Below are positions 30,099 through 38,353 of a stretch of DNA of 64,000 nucleotides, piece after piece. Location: NCBI GenBank assembly GCA_003574885.1, contig PJFC01000008.1, positions 62,001 to 126,000 on the forward strand. Reading direction: 5' to 3'. Both the position numbers and the translations under genes were made by a program. The first letter of the stretch is position 1. Every line of letters starts with the position of its first letter. The stretch comes from Geobacter sp. (lineage in GTDB: Bacteria; Desulfobacterota; Desulfuromonadia; Geobacterales; Geobacteraceae). Below the pieces are notes generated by a model that searched no databases, was not told where the DNA came from, and worked only from the letters and a program-made list of their open reading frames with translations.

Positions 30099-30884
30099 TT
30101 ACGACAGAATACCCTTCCGCAACCCGTGGCTGAACCCCTTGTCGTAGAGGAGCGACTTCGCTTTGAGACCTTCCCTGCGCGCCTTCAGCACATCCCCCAC
30201 GAGGATGAGAGCCTGCTTGCCGATACCGGCGGCCTCAACCTTCGCCGCGATATCAGCAAGGGTTCCCTCCACCACCTGTTCGTCGGCCCAGCTGGCCCTG
30301 GCCACCACCGCCACCGGCGTCGCAGGAGTGTAGGCCCCCGCCAGCAGTTCCGCCACCACCTGGTCGACCATGGCGACGGAGAGGTAGATAACCATAGTGG
30401 CACCGCTTCGGGCGAGCTCCCGCAGCTGCTCCCGTTCAGGAACCGGCGTCTTCCCCGCCAGGCGGGTGATGATCACCGTCTGGGAGACTTCGGGGAGCGT
30501 CAGTTCCTGCTTCAGAGCCGCCGCCGCCGCAAAGGCGCTCGTCACGCCGGGAATGACCTCATAGCCTATCCCCAGCCTATCCAGTTCCCCCATCTGCTCC
30601 TGGATGGCACCGTAGATGGAGGGGTCACCCGTGTGGAGGCGCACGACACGTCTGCCATCGGCCACCGCCCGAGCAAGCACGTCGGTCGTCTCCTCCAGGG
30701 TCATGCCCGCGGAATCGTGGACTTCGGCGGTGGCCGCATAGGTCCGGACCAGCTCCCGATCCACCAGACTTCCGGCATAGACGACAACGTCCGCCCCCTT
30801 AAGAAGGCGTGCCCCTTTCACCGTAATGAGTTCGGCATCGCCGGGACCGGCGCCGACGAAATGGACAATATCGTTATCAGCCAC
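30099..30884 (-). CDS. cbiF: precorrin-4 C11-methyltransferase
   Basis: VHFVGAGPGDAELITVKGARLLKGADVVVYAGSLV. Confidence 0.95.
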   Translation of the reverse strand: MADNDIVHFVGAGPGDAELITVKGARLLKGADVVVYAGSLVDRELVRTYAATAEVHDSAGMTLEETTDVLARAVADGRRVVRLHTGDPSIYGAIQEQMGELDRLGIGYEVIPGVTSAFAAAAALKQELTLPEVSQTVIITRLAGKTPVPEREQLRELARSGATMVIYLSVAMVDQVVAELLAGAYTPATPVAVVARASWADEQVVEGTLADIAAKVEAAGIGKQALILVGDVLKARREGLKAKSLLYDKGFSHGLRKGILS

Positions 30885-30890
30885 AGAGGA

Positions 30891-31178
30891 TTACTCCCAA
30901 AAGACAGGTAATACGAATACCAACAAAACAGATGCAAAATGAATAGTTAACATCACTTTGGTCAGCAATGTTCCATATTTTTGGCTATGCGCAAAGCAGA
31001 ACATCTTGTAGTTGGTCCCTAGTCGCCCCAAAATGAGATCACCAACAAATTGGGGCACCCTTGTATCAACGAGGGTGTTTTTTCTCAGAAAATGCAAACC
31101 GTAAACAATTCCTCCACCATACCCGATGGCAGATAAAGCCCATATTATGAGAAATAGGAAGAACTGTGATTCCTTCAT
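30891..31178 (-). CDS. small two-TM hypothetical protein inside cob operon
   Basis: 95-aa ORF, two hydrophobic segments, conspicuously AT-rich. Confidence 0.6.
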   Translation of the reverse strand: MKESQFFLFLIIWALSAIGYGGGIVYGLHFLRKNTLVDTRVPQFVGDLILGRLGTNYKMFCFAHSQKYGTLLTKVMLTIHFASVLLVFVLPVFWE

Positions 31179-31191
31179 CAGCTTTTCTTCC

Positions 31192-31290
31192 GAGTAATTA
31201 ATCCGCCGTTATCCGTAAATTCCGCCTTTTCCGCGTTCCATTACGATTCTCGTCTTCCGCCTTTTTCGCCTTGATCCGCGTCCCATTCAG
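31192..31290. repeat. intergenic repeat, copy R4 (single arm type)
   Basis: aatccgccgttatccgtaaattccgccttttccgcgttccattacg…. Confidence 0.65.
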
Positions 31291-31991
31291 TTTTTCCGCA
31301 CGATGAGCAACGACAGGTAATCCAGCTTCTGCCCCACCAGTGACGCCAGGTCGTACACCACCTCTTCGTCACGCGAACCTACCCGCCGGATGAAGGCCCC
31401 CTTCTTCTCCAGCCCCAGGGCCTTAAGCATCCCGTAGACCTGATCAAAGACACGGTGTACCTTCATGAAGACCACGGTGTCGAAGTCGATGAGGGTTTTG
31501 AGGAGCTTCTCCGTCTCAAACGTGGCAGGAAGGATGGCGATCCGATCAGAGGCCATCCCGAGGGGGAGGTTGGCTGCAACGGCAGCAGCACCAACGCTGG
31601 AGATACCGGGAACGACCTCGATGGGGATATCGGGGTACTGTTCGCGGAAGATGCGGTAGAGGTAGAGAAAGGTGGAGTAAAGAAACGGGTCGCCGATGGT
31701 GATGAAGGCCACGTCCAGCCCCTGCCGGACGCGCTCCACAACCTGGGCGGCAGCCTCCTGCCAGAACGGCTCCAGGTCGGCCGGGTCCTTTCTCATGGGG
31801 AATACCTGGATAAGAACTTCCTGGCGGGAACGGTCGAGGAACTCCTCAACAATAGAGAGGGCGTAACTGGCGGCATCCACTGCACCGGTGGGGGAGCAGA
31901 TAACCGGCACCTGCCGGATAATCCGCTCAGCCTTGCGGGTCAGGAGCTCCGGGTCGCCGGGGCCGACACCGACGGCGTAGATTTTAGCCAT
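31287..31991 (-). CDS. cbiL: precorrin-2 C20-methyltransferase
   Basis: AKIYAVGVGPGDPELLTRKAERIIR…GISSVGAAAVAANLPL. Confidence 0.93.
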   Translation of the reverse strand: MAKIYAVGVGPGDPELLTRKAERIIRQVPVICSPTGAVDAASYALSIVEEFLDRSRQEVLIQVFPMRKDPADLEPFWQEAAAQVVERVRQGLDVAFITIGDPFLYSTFLYLYRIFREQYPDIPIEVVPGISSVGAAAVAANLPLGMASDRIAILPATFETEKLLKTLIDFDTVVFMKVHRVFDQVYGMLKALGLEKKGAFIRRVGSRDEEVVYDLASLVGQKLDYLSLLIVRKN

Positions 31992-33208
31992 TACTCTTCA
32001 CCCTTCCAGGCGGAAACGATGTAGACGGGGTTATGCGCCTCAAACATCTTGTACTCGGTGAGCCCCCGGGTCTTGGCGATGTTGACGCAGGTCACCTCCA
32101 CGGTATAGCCGTGGTCCTCCAGGAACTCCACCGCCTTGGTAAGGGTATCAAGAGTCACGGCATTGAGAACGATCCGCCCGTCCGGTTTAAGGCGCCGGGC
32201 CACCGCATCGATGATCTCATCCAGCATGCCGCCTGATCCGCCGATGAAGACGCGGTCCGGGTCGGGAAGGTCGTCCAGCCCCTCAGGCGCATAGGTCTCA
32301 ATGAGCATGACGTTGCGGGCGACAAACTTCTTCAGGTTGTCGCGGATGAAGGTGAGGTACTGGGGGTTCTTCTCCAGAGCAAATATCCGGCCGTTGGGGA
32401 GGAGGTTGGACGCCTCGATGGAGACCGAGCCGCTCCCCGCTCCGATGTCCCACATCACCAGGTCGTCCTGCAGCTGCAGTTTCCCCAGGGCGACCGCCCG
32501 CACCTCCTGCTTGGTGATGAGCTTCTTGGCGGTGGCGAACTCGTCGTCATCGATGCCAATGAGGGGATACTGGGTAAGGGATGGCTCCCATGTCTTGATG
32601 AGGATAAGGATGTTGAGCGCCGAGGCGGGAATTTCAACCAACCCCTTGACGTCGGTTTTGGTGAATTTCTCTCCCGCCATCCCCAGGTCCTCGCAGAGCC
32701 AAGCGTCGTACCCCTCGGCCCCCCGGGCGATCAGCTCCCGGGCTATGGCCGCCGGCGAATTGGTTTCGTCGGTGAGAATCGCCACCTTCTCCGCCGCGAT
32801 GATCCGGTCGATAGCGCCTTTAAGTCCCCGTCCGTGGACGGAGACGAAGATGGCGTCGTCCCACGGCTCCTTGATCCGGGCGAAGGCATACTGGATGCTC
32901 GTTACATTGGGAAATATCTCGATCCGCTCCTTGGACAGGTTGCGCAGGAGAAACCGCCCCACCCCGAAGAAGTTCGGGTCGCCGGAACCGAGCACTACCA
33001 CACTTTTCTCCGTCTTCTTGAGAAAGTCAAGCATGATGGAAAGGTCACCGATCGTCTGTTTCTCACCCTTGAAGTCAGGAAAAATGTCCAGGTGGCGTTG
33101 GTGTCCGATGAGCACGTCGGCCTTGTTGATCACCTCCAGCGCCTTGGAACCGAACCCTTCCCATCCCGCGATGCCGGCACCGACCAGATAAACCTTCTGT
33201 TGAGGCAT
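31991..33208 (-). CDS. cbiET: bifunctional cobalt-precorrin-7 C5-methyltransferase / C15-methyltransferase (decarboxylating)
   Basis: CbiE domain followed by CbiT (ALGKLQLQDDLVMWDIGAGSGSVSIEASNLLPNGRIFALEKNP). Confidence 0.93.
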   Translation of the reverse strand: MPQQKVYLVGAGIAGWEGFGSKALEVINKADVLIGHQRHLDIFPDFKGEKQTIGDLSIMLDFLKKTEKSVVVLGSGDPNFFGVGRFLLRNLSKERIEIFPNVTSIQYAFARIKEPWDDAIFVSVHGRGLKGAIDRIIAAEKVAILTDETNSPAAIARELIARGAEGYDAWLCEDLGMAGEKFTKTDVKGLVEIPASALNILILIKTWEPSLTQYPLIGIDDDEFATAKKLITKQEVRAVALGKLQLQDDLVMWDIGAGSGSVSIEASNLLPNGRIFALEKNPQYLTFIRDNLKKFVARNVMLIETYAPEGLDDLPDPDRVFIGGSGGMLDEIIDAVARRLKPDGRIVLNAVTLDTLTKAVEFLEDHGYTVEVTCVNIAKTRGLTEYKMFEAHNPVYIVSAWKGEE

Positions 33209-33269
33209 GTGACCCCTCCTATGAAACGAACAAATGTATTGTCACCGCAAAATACAAACAGTGCTAATT

Positions 33270-34370
33270 TTACCCGAAATATAGCACTTCTGCGTTATAC
33301 CCTGCCAATAAAACTTTCACGTCGGCCCCGGGCGCTATCATCTCAGCAAACAGCCTCACCTTTCCGCACACCAGCTCGACCAGTGCGGGATCATTCCCCA
33401 ACTCCTCCAGCACCTGGCGGGCGGTGTTGGCTTCGGTAACTGCAGTTTTGAGTTTTGACCCAAACTGCGGGCCTGAAGAGTTTTGAGTTTTGAGTTCCAG
33501 CCATTCCGCCAATGTCCGGAGATCCAGTTCCGAGGAATTGACATGGGTCTGCTCGTGGCCGCAGGCAATCTTGAGAAGCTTGGCAAACTGGCCGGCGAGA
33601 ACGACCCGTTCCACCCCCTTCCGGACGCAGGCACGCAGGGCATACCCCACATGGTCCCCCATCATCACAAAGGCTTCTTCCTTAATGTTCTTGCCAGTCC
33701 CTAATGCTTTCTGCGCCACCATCTCGCTGGTCCGCCCGGTGGAAAGCACCACGGTCCGGCTGCCACAGGCAAGCGCCACATCAATGGCAATGTCGATGGT
33801 ATCGGTCCATGCCTTTGCAGATATGGGACGGACGATGCCGGTGGTGCCGAGGATGGAAAGCCCCCCCACGATGCCGAGTCTCTCGTTCAGAGTTTTTTTC
33901 GCCAGTTCGACACCGTTGGGGATGCTGACCGTCGCTGTCAGGGTCGCCGGCATGCAGCGCATGGCAAGCACTTCGTTGATGGCCTCCGTTATCATCCGCC
34001 GTGGGACGGGATTGATGGCCCACTCCCCCGGCGGCACGGCCAGACCGGGCTTAGTCACCCTGCCGATCCCCGTCCCACCCTCGATAACGATCCGGAACGG
34101 GGTGAAAAACGTCACCCTGATGGTCACATGGACTTCCGCACCATTGGTCACGTCCGGGTCATCCCCCGCATCCTTTACCACATAACAGGAAGCGCTGGTA
34201 TCCGTCAGTTGCTGGCCGTGAAGCGTGAACCGGGCCGTTTCGCCGGTTGGCAGATTCAAGTCGACCGCATCCACTAAAGCCCGCTCCCGCAGCATCTGCG
34301 CCACGCCCTTGGCAGCCGCCGCCGCGCAGGCACCGGTTGTATAGCCATGTCGAAGCGTTTTAACGCTCAC
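33270..34370 (-). CDS. cbiD: cobalt-precorrin-5B C1-methyltransferase
   Basis: LRHGYTTGACAAAAAKGVAQML…GTGIGRVTKPGLAVPPGEWAINPVPR. Confidence 0.95.
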   Translation of the reverse strand: MSVKTLRHGYTTGACAAAAAKGVAQMLRERALVDAVDLNLPTGETARFTLHGQQLTDTSASCYVVKDAGDDPDVTNGAEVHVTIRVTFFTPFRIVIEGGTGIGRVTKPGLAVPPGEWAINPVPRRMITEAINEVLAMRCMPATLTATVSIPNGVELAKKTLNERLGIVGGLSILGTTGIVRPISAKAWTDTIDIAIDVALACGSRTVVLSTGRTSEMVAQKALGTGKNIKEEAFVMMGDHVGYALRACVRKGVERVVLAGQFAKLLKIACGHEQTHVNSSELDLRTLAEWLELKTQNSSGPQFGSKLKTAVTEANTARQVLEELGNDPALVELVCGKVRLFAEMIAPGADVKVLLAGYNAEVLYFG

Positions 34371-35020
34371 TCAGAACCTTCAGCCAGGATCAGCAGCGCA
34401 TTAACGACCGCCGCCGCCACGTTTGACCCTCCCTTGCGGCCACTGTTTGTGATGAAGGGGACCTCGGGAAACTCCCGTTCCATAAGGACGAGAGAGGCCT
34501 TGCTCTCCGTCGCGCCAACGAAGCCGACGGGAAGGCCGACGATTAGGTCAGGTCTCACCCCCTCCTCACGGATGAGGCGAATCAGCTCGAACAGGGCCGT
34601 CGGAGCATTACCGATAACGAAGATGCCATTACCCGGATCAGCTGCACCTTTGCGCATGGCAAGAATGGAGCGGGTAATCCCCTGTTCTTTGGCCGCTGCC
34701 GCCACGGCCGGGTCGGCCACGAAGCAGGCGACCTGGCAGTCAAAGCGGGCCAGGCGGGGTTTGGCAATACCGGCCAGGGCCATGGTGGTGTCGGTGACGA
34801 TGCCGCGCCCGCTTTGCAGTGCGGCGACACCGGCGGCGATGGCGGTGGGGGAAAAGACCATGGAGCGGGCATACTCGAAATCAGCACTCGTGTGGATCAC
34901 CCGGCGCACCACCGGCCACTCGGCTGCCGACCAGGGGTGGTCCCCCACCTCCGCGTCGATCATGGCAAACGACTGGGCTTCGATCTCCTCCGGCCGCAGG
35001 TGCACCGACATCAGCGCCAC
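34367..35020 (-). CDS. cbiC: precorrin-8X methylmutase
   Basis: VRRVIHTSADFEYARSMVFS…TDTTMALAGI…LPVGFVGATESKASL. Confidence 0.95.
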   Translation of the reverse strand: MALMSVHLRPEEIEAQSFAMIDAEVGDHPWSAAEWPVVRRVIHTSADFEYARSMVFSPTAIAAGVAALQSGRGIVTDTTMALAGIAKPRLARFDCQVACFVADPAVAAAAKEQGITRSILAMRKGAADPGNGIFVIGNAPTALFELIRLIREEGVRPDLIVGLPVGFVGATESKASLVLMEREFPEVPFITNSGRKGGSNVAAAVVNALLILAEGSE

Positions 35021-35394
35021 CCCGCCGCAGCAAGGGACTCAACAATCCGCGCCACCTCCACCTCGGCCAGCTTCCGGTGCACCCCCAGGTGTGTTCCCAT
35101 GGCAAACTCCACGCGGGGATAGCGCTCCCGCGCCCGGTTCATCTCCTCCGGCAGGTCCTCCTGCACGTGGGCACCGACAAAGAGGAAGTACGGCATGAGG
35201 ATTACCCTCTTCGCTCCTTTCGCCACGCAGGCGTCTATCCCCTGCTGGATGTTGGGGAGGTGCTGCTCCCGGAACGACACCTCCACGATGTCATAGCCGG
35301 TCATCTCTTTCACCATGGCGGCGATCTCATGCACGGCGTCATTCGCCTCGGGAATGCGGCTCCCGTGAGCCATAAGCAGAATTGCTGTTTTCAT
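35011..35394 (-). CDS. cbiX: sirohydrochlorin cobaltochelatase, short form
   Basis: AILLMAHGSRIPEANDAVHEIA; 127 aa. Confidence 0.93.
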   Translation of the reverse strand: MKTAILLMAHGSRIPEANDAVHEIAAMVKEMTGYDIVEVSFREQHLPNIQQGIDACVAKGAKRVILMPYFLFVGAHVQEDLPEEMNRARERYPRVEFAMGTHLGVHRKLAEVEVARIVESLAAAGWR

Positions 35395-35404
35395 GCAAAC
35401 CTCA

Positions 35405-35622
35405 CATAAGCATATTTAACAGGATATTCAGGATAAATGATAAATCTGTAAACCCGAAACGGCAATTGAACACGGAAAAAGCGGATAACATCGGATAAAG
35501 GCGTATGACCCCGAATTCCAGGTTTCACCTGAAAGGTTCGTTGAGGTAGTGACCTGAATTCAGGTTAATCAGGTTCTGGTTTTAATCCTGATTATCCTTA
35601 ATATCCCTGTTAATTCGGTTTT
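35405..35622. repeat. intergenic hairpin-type repeat region, copy R5 (composite)
   Basis: cggcaattgaacacggaaaaagcggataacatcggataaagg nested in TTAACAGGATATTCAGGATAA … TTATCCTTAATATCCCTGTTAA inverted arms. Confidence 0.7.
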
Positions 35623-36461
35623 CTTTGCACCATCTCCACGATCTCCCGCCGCGCCGCGCCGATGGTGAGGGGAAGACGCTGGAACGGGAGCCCGTCCTCG
35701 TGGGTGAGTTTATGGATCAGCTCGGCAATGTGGGGGAGGCGGAGCTTAACCTGCTCCAGCTCAGCAGGGGCTGTGAACACCTCTTCAGGTGTCCCTCCCC
35801 GGACAAGCCGTCCCCGGCTCAATATGTGGAGTCGATGGAGGAAGAGCGGCACCAGGTCGACACTGTGGGTCGCCATGACGATGGTCACCCCCTCGTCTCG
35901 ATTGAGCCTGGTGAGCAGTTCCAGCATCAGATGCTCTCCCATCGGGTCGAGCCCGGCGGTCGGTTCATCAAGGAGGAGTATCTCGTGCCCCATGGCCAGG
36001 AGGCCGGCGATGCAGACCCGCTTTTTCTGGCCGAAGCTCAGGGCGTGGATATTCTTCCCCGTATACTCAGCCATCTCCACGCTCGCCAGAGCGCCGTCCA
36101 CGCGCCGCTTCACCTCCGCCTCGTCGCACCCCATGTTGCGCGGCCCAAAAGCCACATCCTCAAAAACCGTATGGGCGAAGAGCTGGTCGTCCGGGTTCTG
36201 GAACACCAGTCCCACTTTCCGGTAGATGTCGCGGGGGTGAAGCCGGCGCACGTCCTCGCCGTCAAGCAGCACCTGTCCAGTGTACTCCTTGATCAGGCCG
36301 TCCATGATCTTCAGGAGTGTCGTCTTCCCCGAGCCGTTGGAGCCGAGGATGCCGCAAAATTCGCCCTGTTTCACGCAAAGACGGATATCCGCCAGCGCCA
36401 CCGTGCCGTCGGGATACCTGAATGTGTCAAGATTTACGGAAAGGCGTACTAAATCCGCCAC
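35610..36461 (-). CDS. cbiO: cobalt ECF transporter ATP-binding protein
   Basis: GSNGSGKTTLLKIMDGL, LSFGQKKRVCIAGLLAMGHEILLLDEPTAGLDP. Confidence 0.93.
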   Translation of the reverse strand: MADLVRLSVNLDTFRYPDGTVALADIRLCVKQGEFCGILGSNGSGKTTLLKIMDGLIKEYTGQVLLDGEDVRRLHPRDIYRKVGLVFQNPDDQLFAHTVFEDVAFGPRNMGCDEAEVKRRVDGALASVEMAEYTGKNIHALSFGQKKRVCIAGLLAMGHEILLLDEPTAGLDPMGEHLMLELLTRLNRDEGVTIVMATHSVDLVPLFLHRLHILSRGRLVRGGTPEEVFTAPAELEQVKLRLPHIAELIHKLTHEDGLPFQRLPLTIGAARREIVEMVQRKPN

Positions 36462-37204
36462 AGCACCCCCATGCCGGCCATCACGAGCAGGGCCGCCGTG
36501 ACCTCAGTCAGCCGGAACGGCCGGTGTTTCAACAGCGGCATGGTACCGTCGTAGCCGCGCTGGACCATGGCGGTGGTTATGTTCTGGCTGTTGTCGAAGG
36601 CCTTGATGACGAGGGCACCGGCCAGGGTCCCGAAGGAGCGGAGCCCCCGCCGGTAACCGGCATAACCGAGGCGATTCTTCTGGGCTGCGTAGACCACCTG
36701 GGCGTCGTCCAGGAGCACGAACAGGTAGCGCCAGGCAAACAGCGCCACCTCGATGAACCCTTTCGGCACCCGGAGCCAGGCCAGGGCCGCCATAAGGTCG
36801 GTAAAAGGAGTGGCAAACCCCACCGCCGCCACAACCGTAACCGCGCCGGCGATCCGGCTGGCGATCCGGACCCCTTCCATGAGTCCGTCCTGATGGCCGA
36901 CAACCTCCCATCCGGCGATGGTGAAGGAAAAGAGCGGCACCGTCCCGGCAAAGAAGAGCTTGAGAAGGAGCACCACCCCCGCGATGAAGAGCGGTTCGGC
37001 GAAGCGGAGCGCCAGCACCCTGGGGCGAACGCCGAGAGATAGACAGATTCCGCCGCAGACCCCCGCAACCAGCAGGGGAAAGGCGATCCCCCGGCAGCTT
37101 ATCACCATCACCAGGAGCGCCAGAGCACTGAGGAGCTTCACCCGCACATCGAGGCGGGTCAACAGGTGATCGTTATTCTGGGGTTGGCAGGTAAAATGGT
37201 GCAT
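36449..37204 (-). CDS. cbiQ: cobalt ECF transporter transmembrane protein
   Basis: DVRVKLLSALALLVMV…AAQKNRLGYAGYRRGLRSFG. Confidence 0.9.
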   Translation of the reverse strand: MHHFTCQPQNNDHLLTRLDVRVKLLSALALLVMVISCRGIAFPLLVAGVCGGICLSLGVRPRVLALRFAEPLFIAGVVLLLKLFFAGTVPLFSFTIAGWEVVGHQDGLMEGVRIASRIAGAVTVVAAVGFATPFTDLMAALAWLRVPKGFIEVALFAWRYLFVLLDDAQVVYAAQKNRLGYAGYRRGLRSFGTLAGALVIKAFDNSQNITTAMVQRGYDGTMPLLKHRPFRLTEVTAALLVMAGMGVLWRI

Positions 37205-37208
37205 GCCG

Positions 37209-37529
37209 TTATTCCTGCGGCCCGGAGTTGCCGGGGCCGCCCTTGTCCTTCTTCTCGCTCACCAGCATCCGCCAGTAATAGCCGCCGGCAACCCCCCCGA
37301 CGACACCTGCCACGAGAAAGGCGAAGAGGAGCAAATCCCCTTCCCCCGGATCGATGAGCGGTTTATGCGCCTCACGGCCATGCTCCTTCGCAATCTTCTC
37401 CACCACCGCCTCGTCCACGCCGGTATAGGGCTTGGGACCAAGAGTGAAGAAGTAGAAGACGTACATCACCGTGGGAAGTAGGATGATATGGAGGAGAAAA
37501 ATCCGCCATTTCCGTTTCCGTTCAGGCAT
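37209..37529 (-). CDS. two-TM small protein in the position of CbiN
   Basis: 106 aa with two TM segments, between cbiM and cbiQ. Confidence 0.7.
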   Translation of the reverse strand: MPERKRKWRIFLLHIILLPTVMYVFYFFTLGPKPYTGVDEAVVEKIAKEHGREAHKPLIDPGEGDLLLFAFLVAGVVGGVAGGYYWRMLVSEKKDKGGPGNSGPQE

Positions 37530-38298
37530 GGGCTGTCAGCTCCTTTTCCGTGATGACCCGCATCTTGACGAGGAGGTCGGGGCGTTTTTTGTAGAGCAGC
37601 ACCACCATCCCGGCGGTCATGGCCCCCTCCAGGAGCCCCAAGGGGAGTTGGGTCGGGATGAAGGCGAGAAGAATTTTCCAGAACAGCGGCAGGAGCGGCT
37701 CACTGCCGCGAATACCCGAAGCAAGTTCCACCGACGTGGTGGCATAGGTAGCCCAGTCTGTGAGGAGTCCGGCAAAAAAACCTGCCACCCCCATGCTCGC
37801 CCCCATGATGCGGAGCCCCCGGAAGACGAACCACCCCGCAAAGGAACCGGCCACCCCCATGGAGACAACGTCCGCCCCCCAGGTGGAAATACCGCCGTGG
37901 GCGAGGAAGAGCGCCTGGATGAGGAGCGCCACCCCGCTTATGAGGACGCTCACGAAGGGGCCGACCAGGATCGCCGCGATCCCCGTGCCGCAGGGGTGGG
38001 AGCAGGTGCCGGCGGTAGGAACCGGGATCGGCATGCAGGAGATGATGAACACCACCGCCGCCATGAGCCCCACCAGGGGCTTGAAGGAGAGGTCGTCCTT
38101 CGCCAGCACGTTCAGCCGCTTAATCCCCAGCGCCACGAACGGCACCGCCACCACGAACCAGAGCGCCGCCCAGTTGAACGGCAGAATCCCCTCGGAGATG
38201 TGCATGGCATGGGCCGGGGTAGAGCTAAAAAGCAATAACCCGCCACAGAGCCACAGAGTCACGGAGGAAAATCTTTTTCTTTTGTTATAGGTTACCAT
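37522..38298 (-). CDS. cbiM: cobalt ECF transporter substrate-capture protein
   Basis: Signal peptide then AMHISEGILPFNWAALW; CSHPCGTGIAAILVGP. Confidence 0.93.
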   Translation of the reverse strand: MVTYNKRKRFSSVTLWLCGGLLLFSSTPAHAMHISEGILPFNWAALWFVVAVPFVALGIKRLNVLAKDDLSFKPLVGLMAAVVFIISCMPIPVPTAGTCSHPCGTGIAAILVGPFVSVLISGVALLIQALFLAHGGISTWGADVVSMGVAGSFAGWFVFRGLRIMGASMGVAGFFAGLLTDWATYATTSVELASGIRGSEPLLPLFWKILLAFIPTQLPLGLLEGAMTAGMVVLLYKKRPDLLVKMRVITEKELTAHA

Positions 38299-38342
38299 AG
38301 AATTAGCCCAGAGCCTTTTCTCTGTCTCCGTGTCTCAGTGGC
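38242..38342. repeat. inverted repeat of (CACAGAG)-type phrase overlapping the cbiM 5' end
   Basis: GCCACAGAGCCACAGAGTCACGGAG … CTCTGTCTCCGTGTCTCAGTGGC. Confidence 0.75.
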
Positions 38343-38353
38343 AGATTCTGAAT

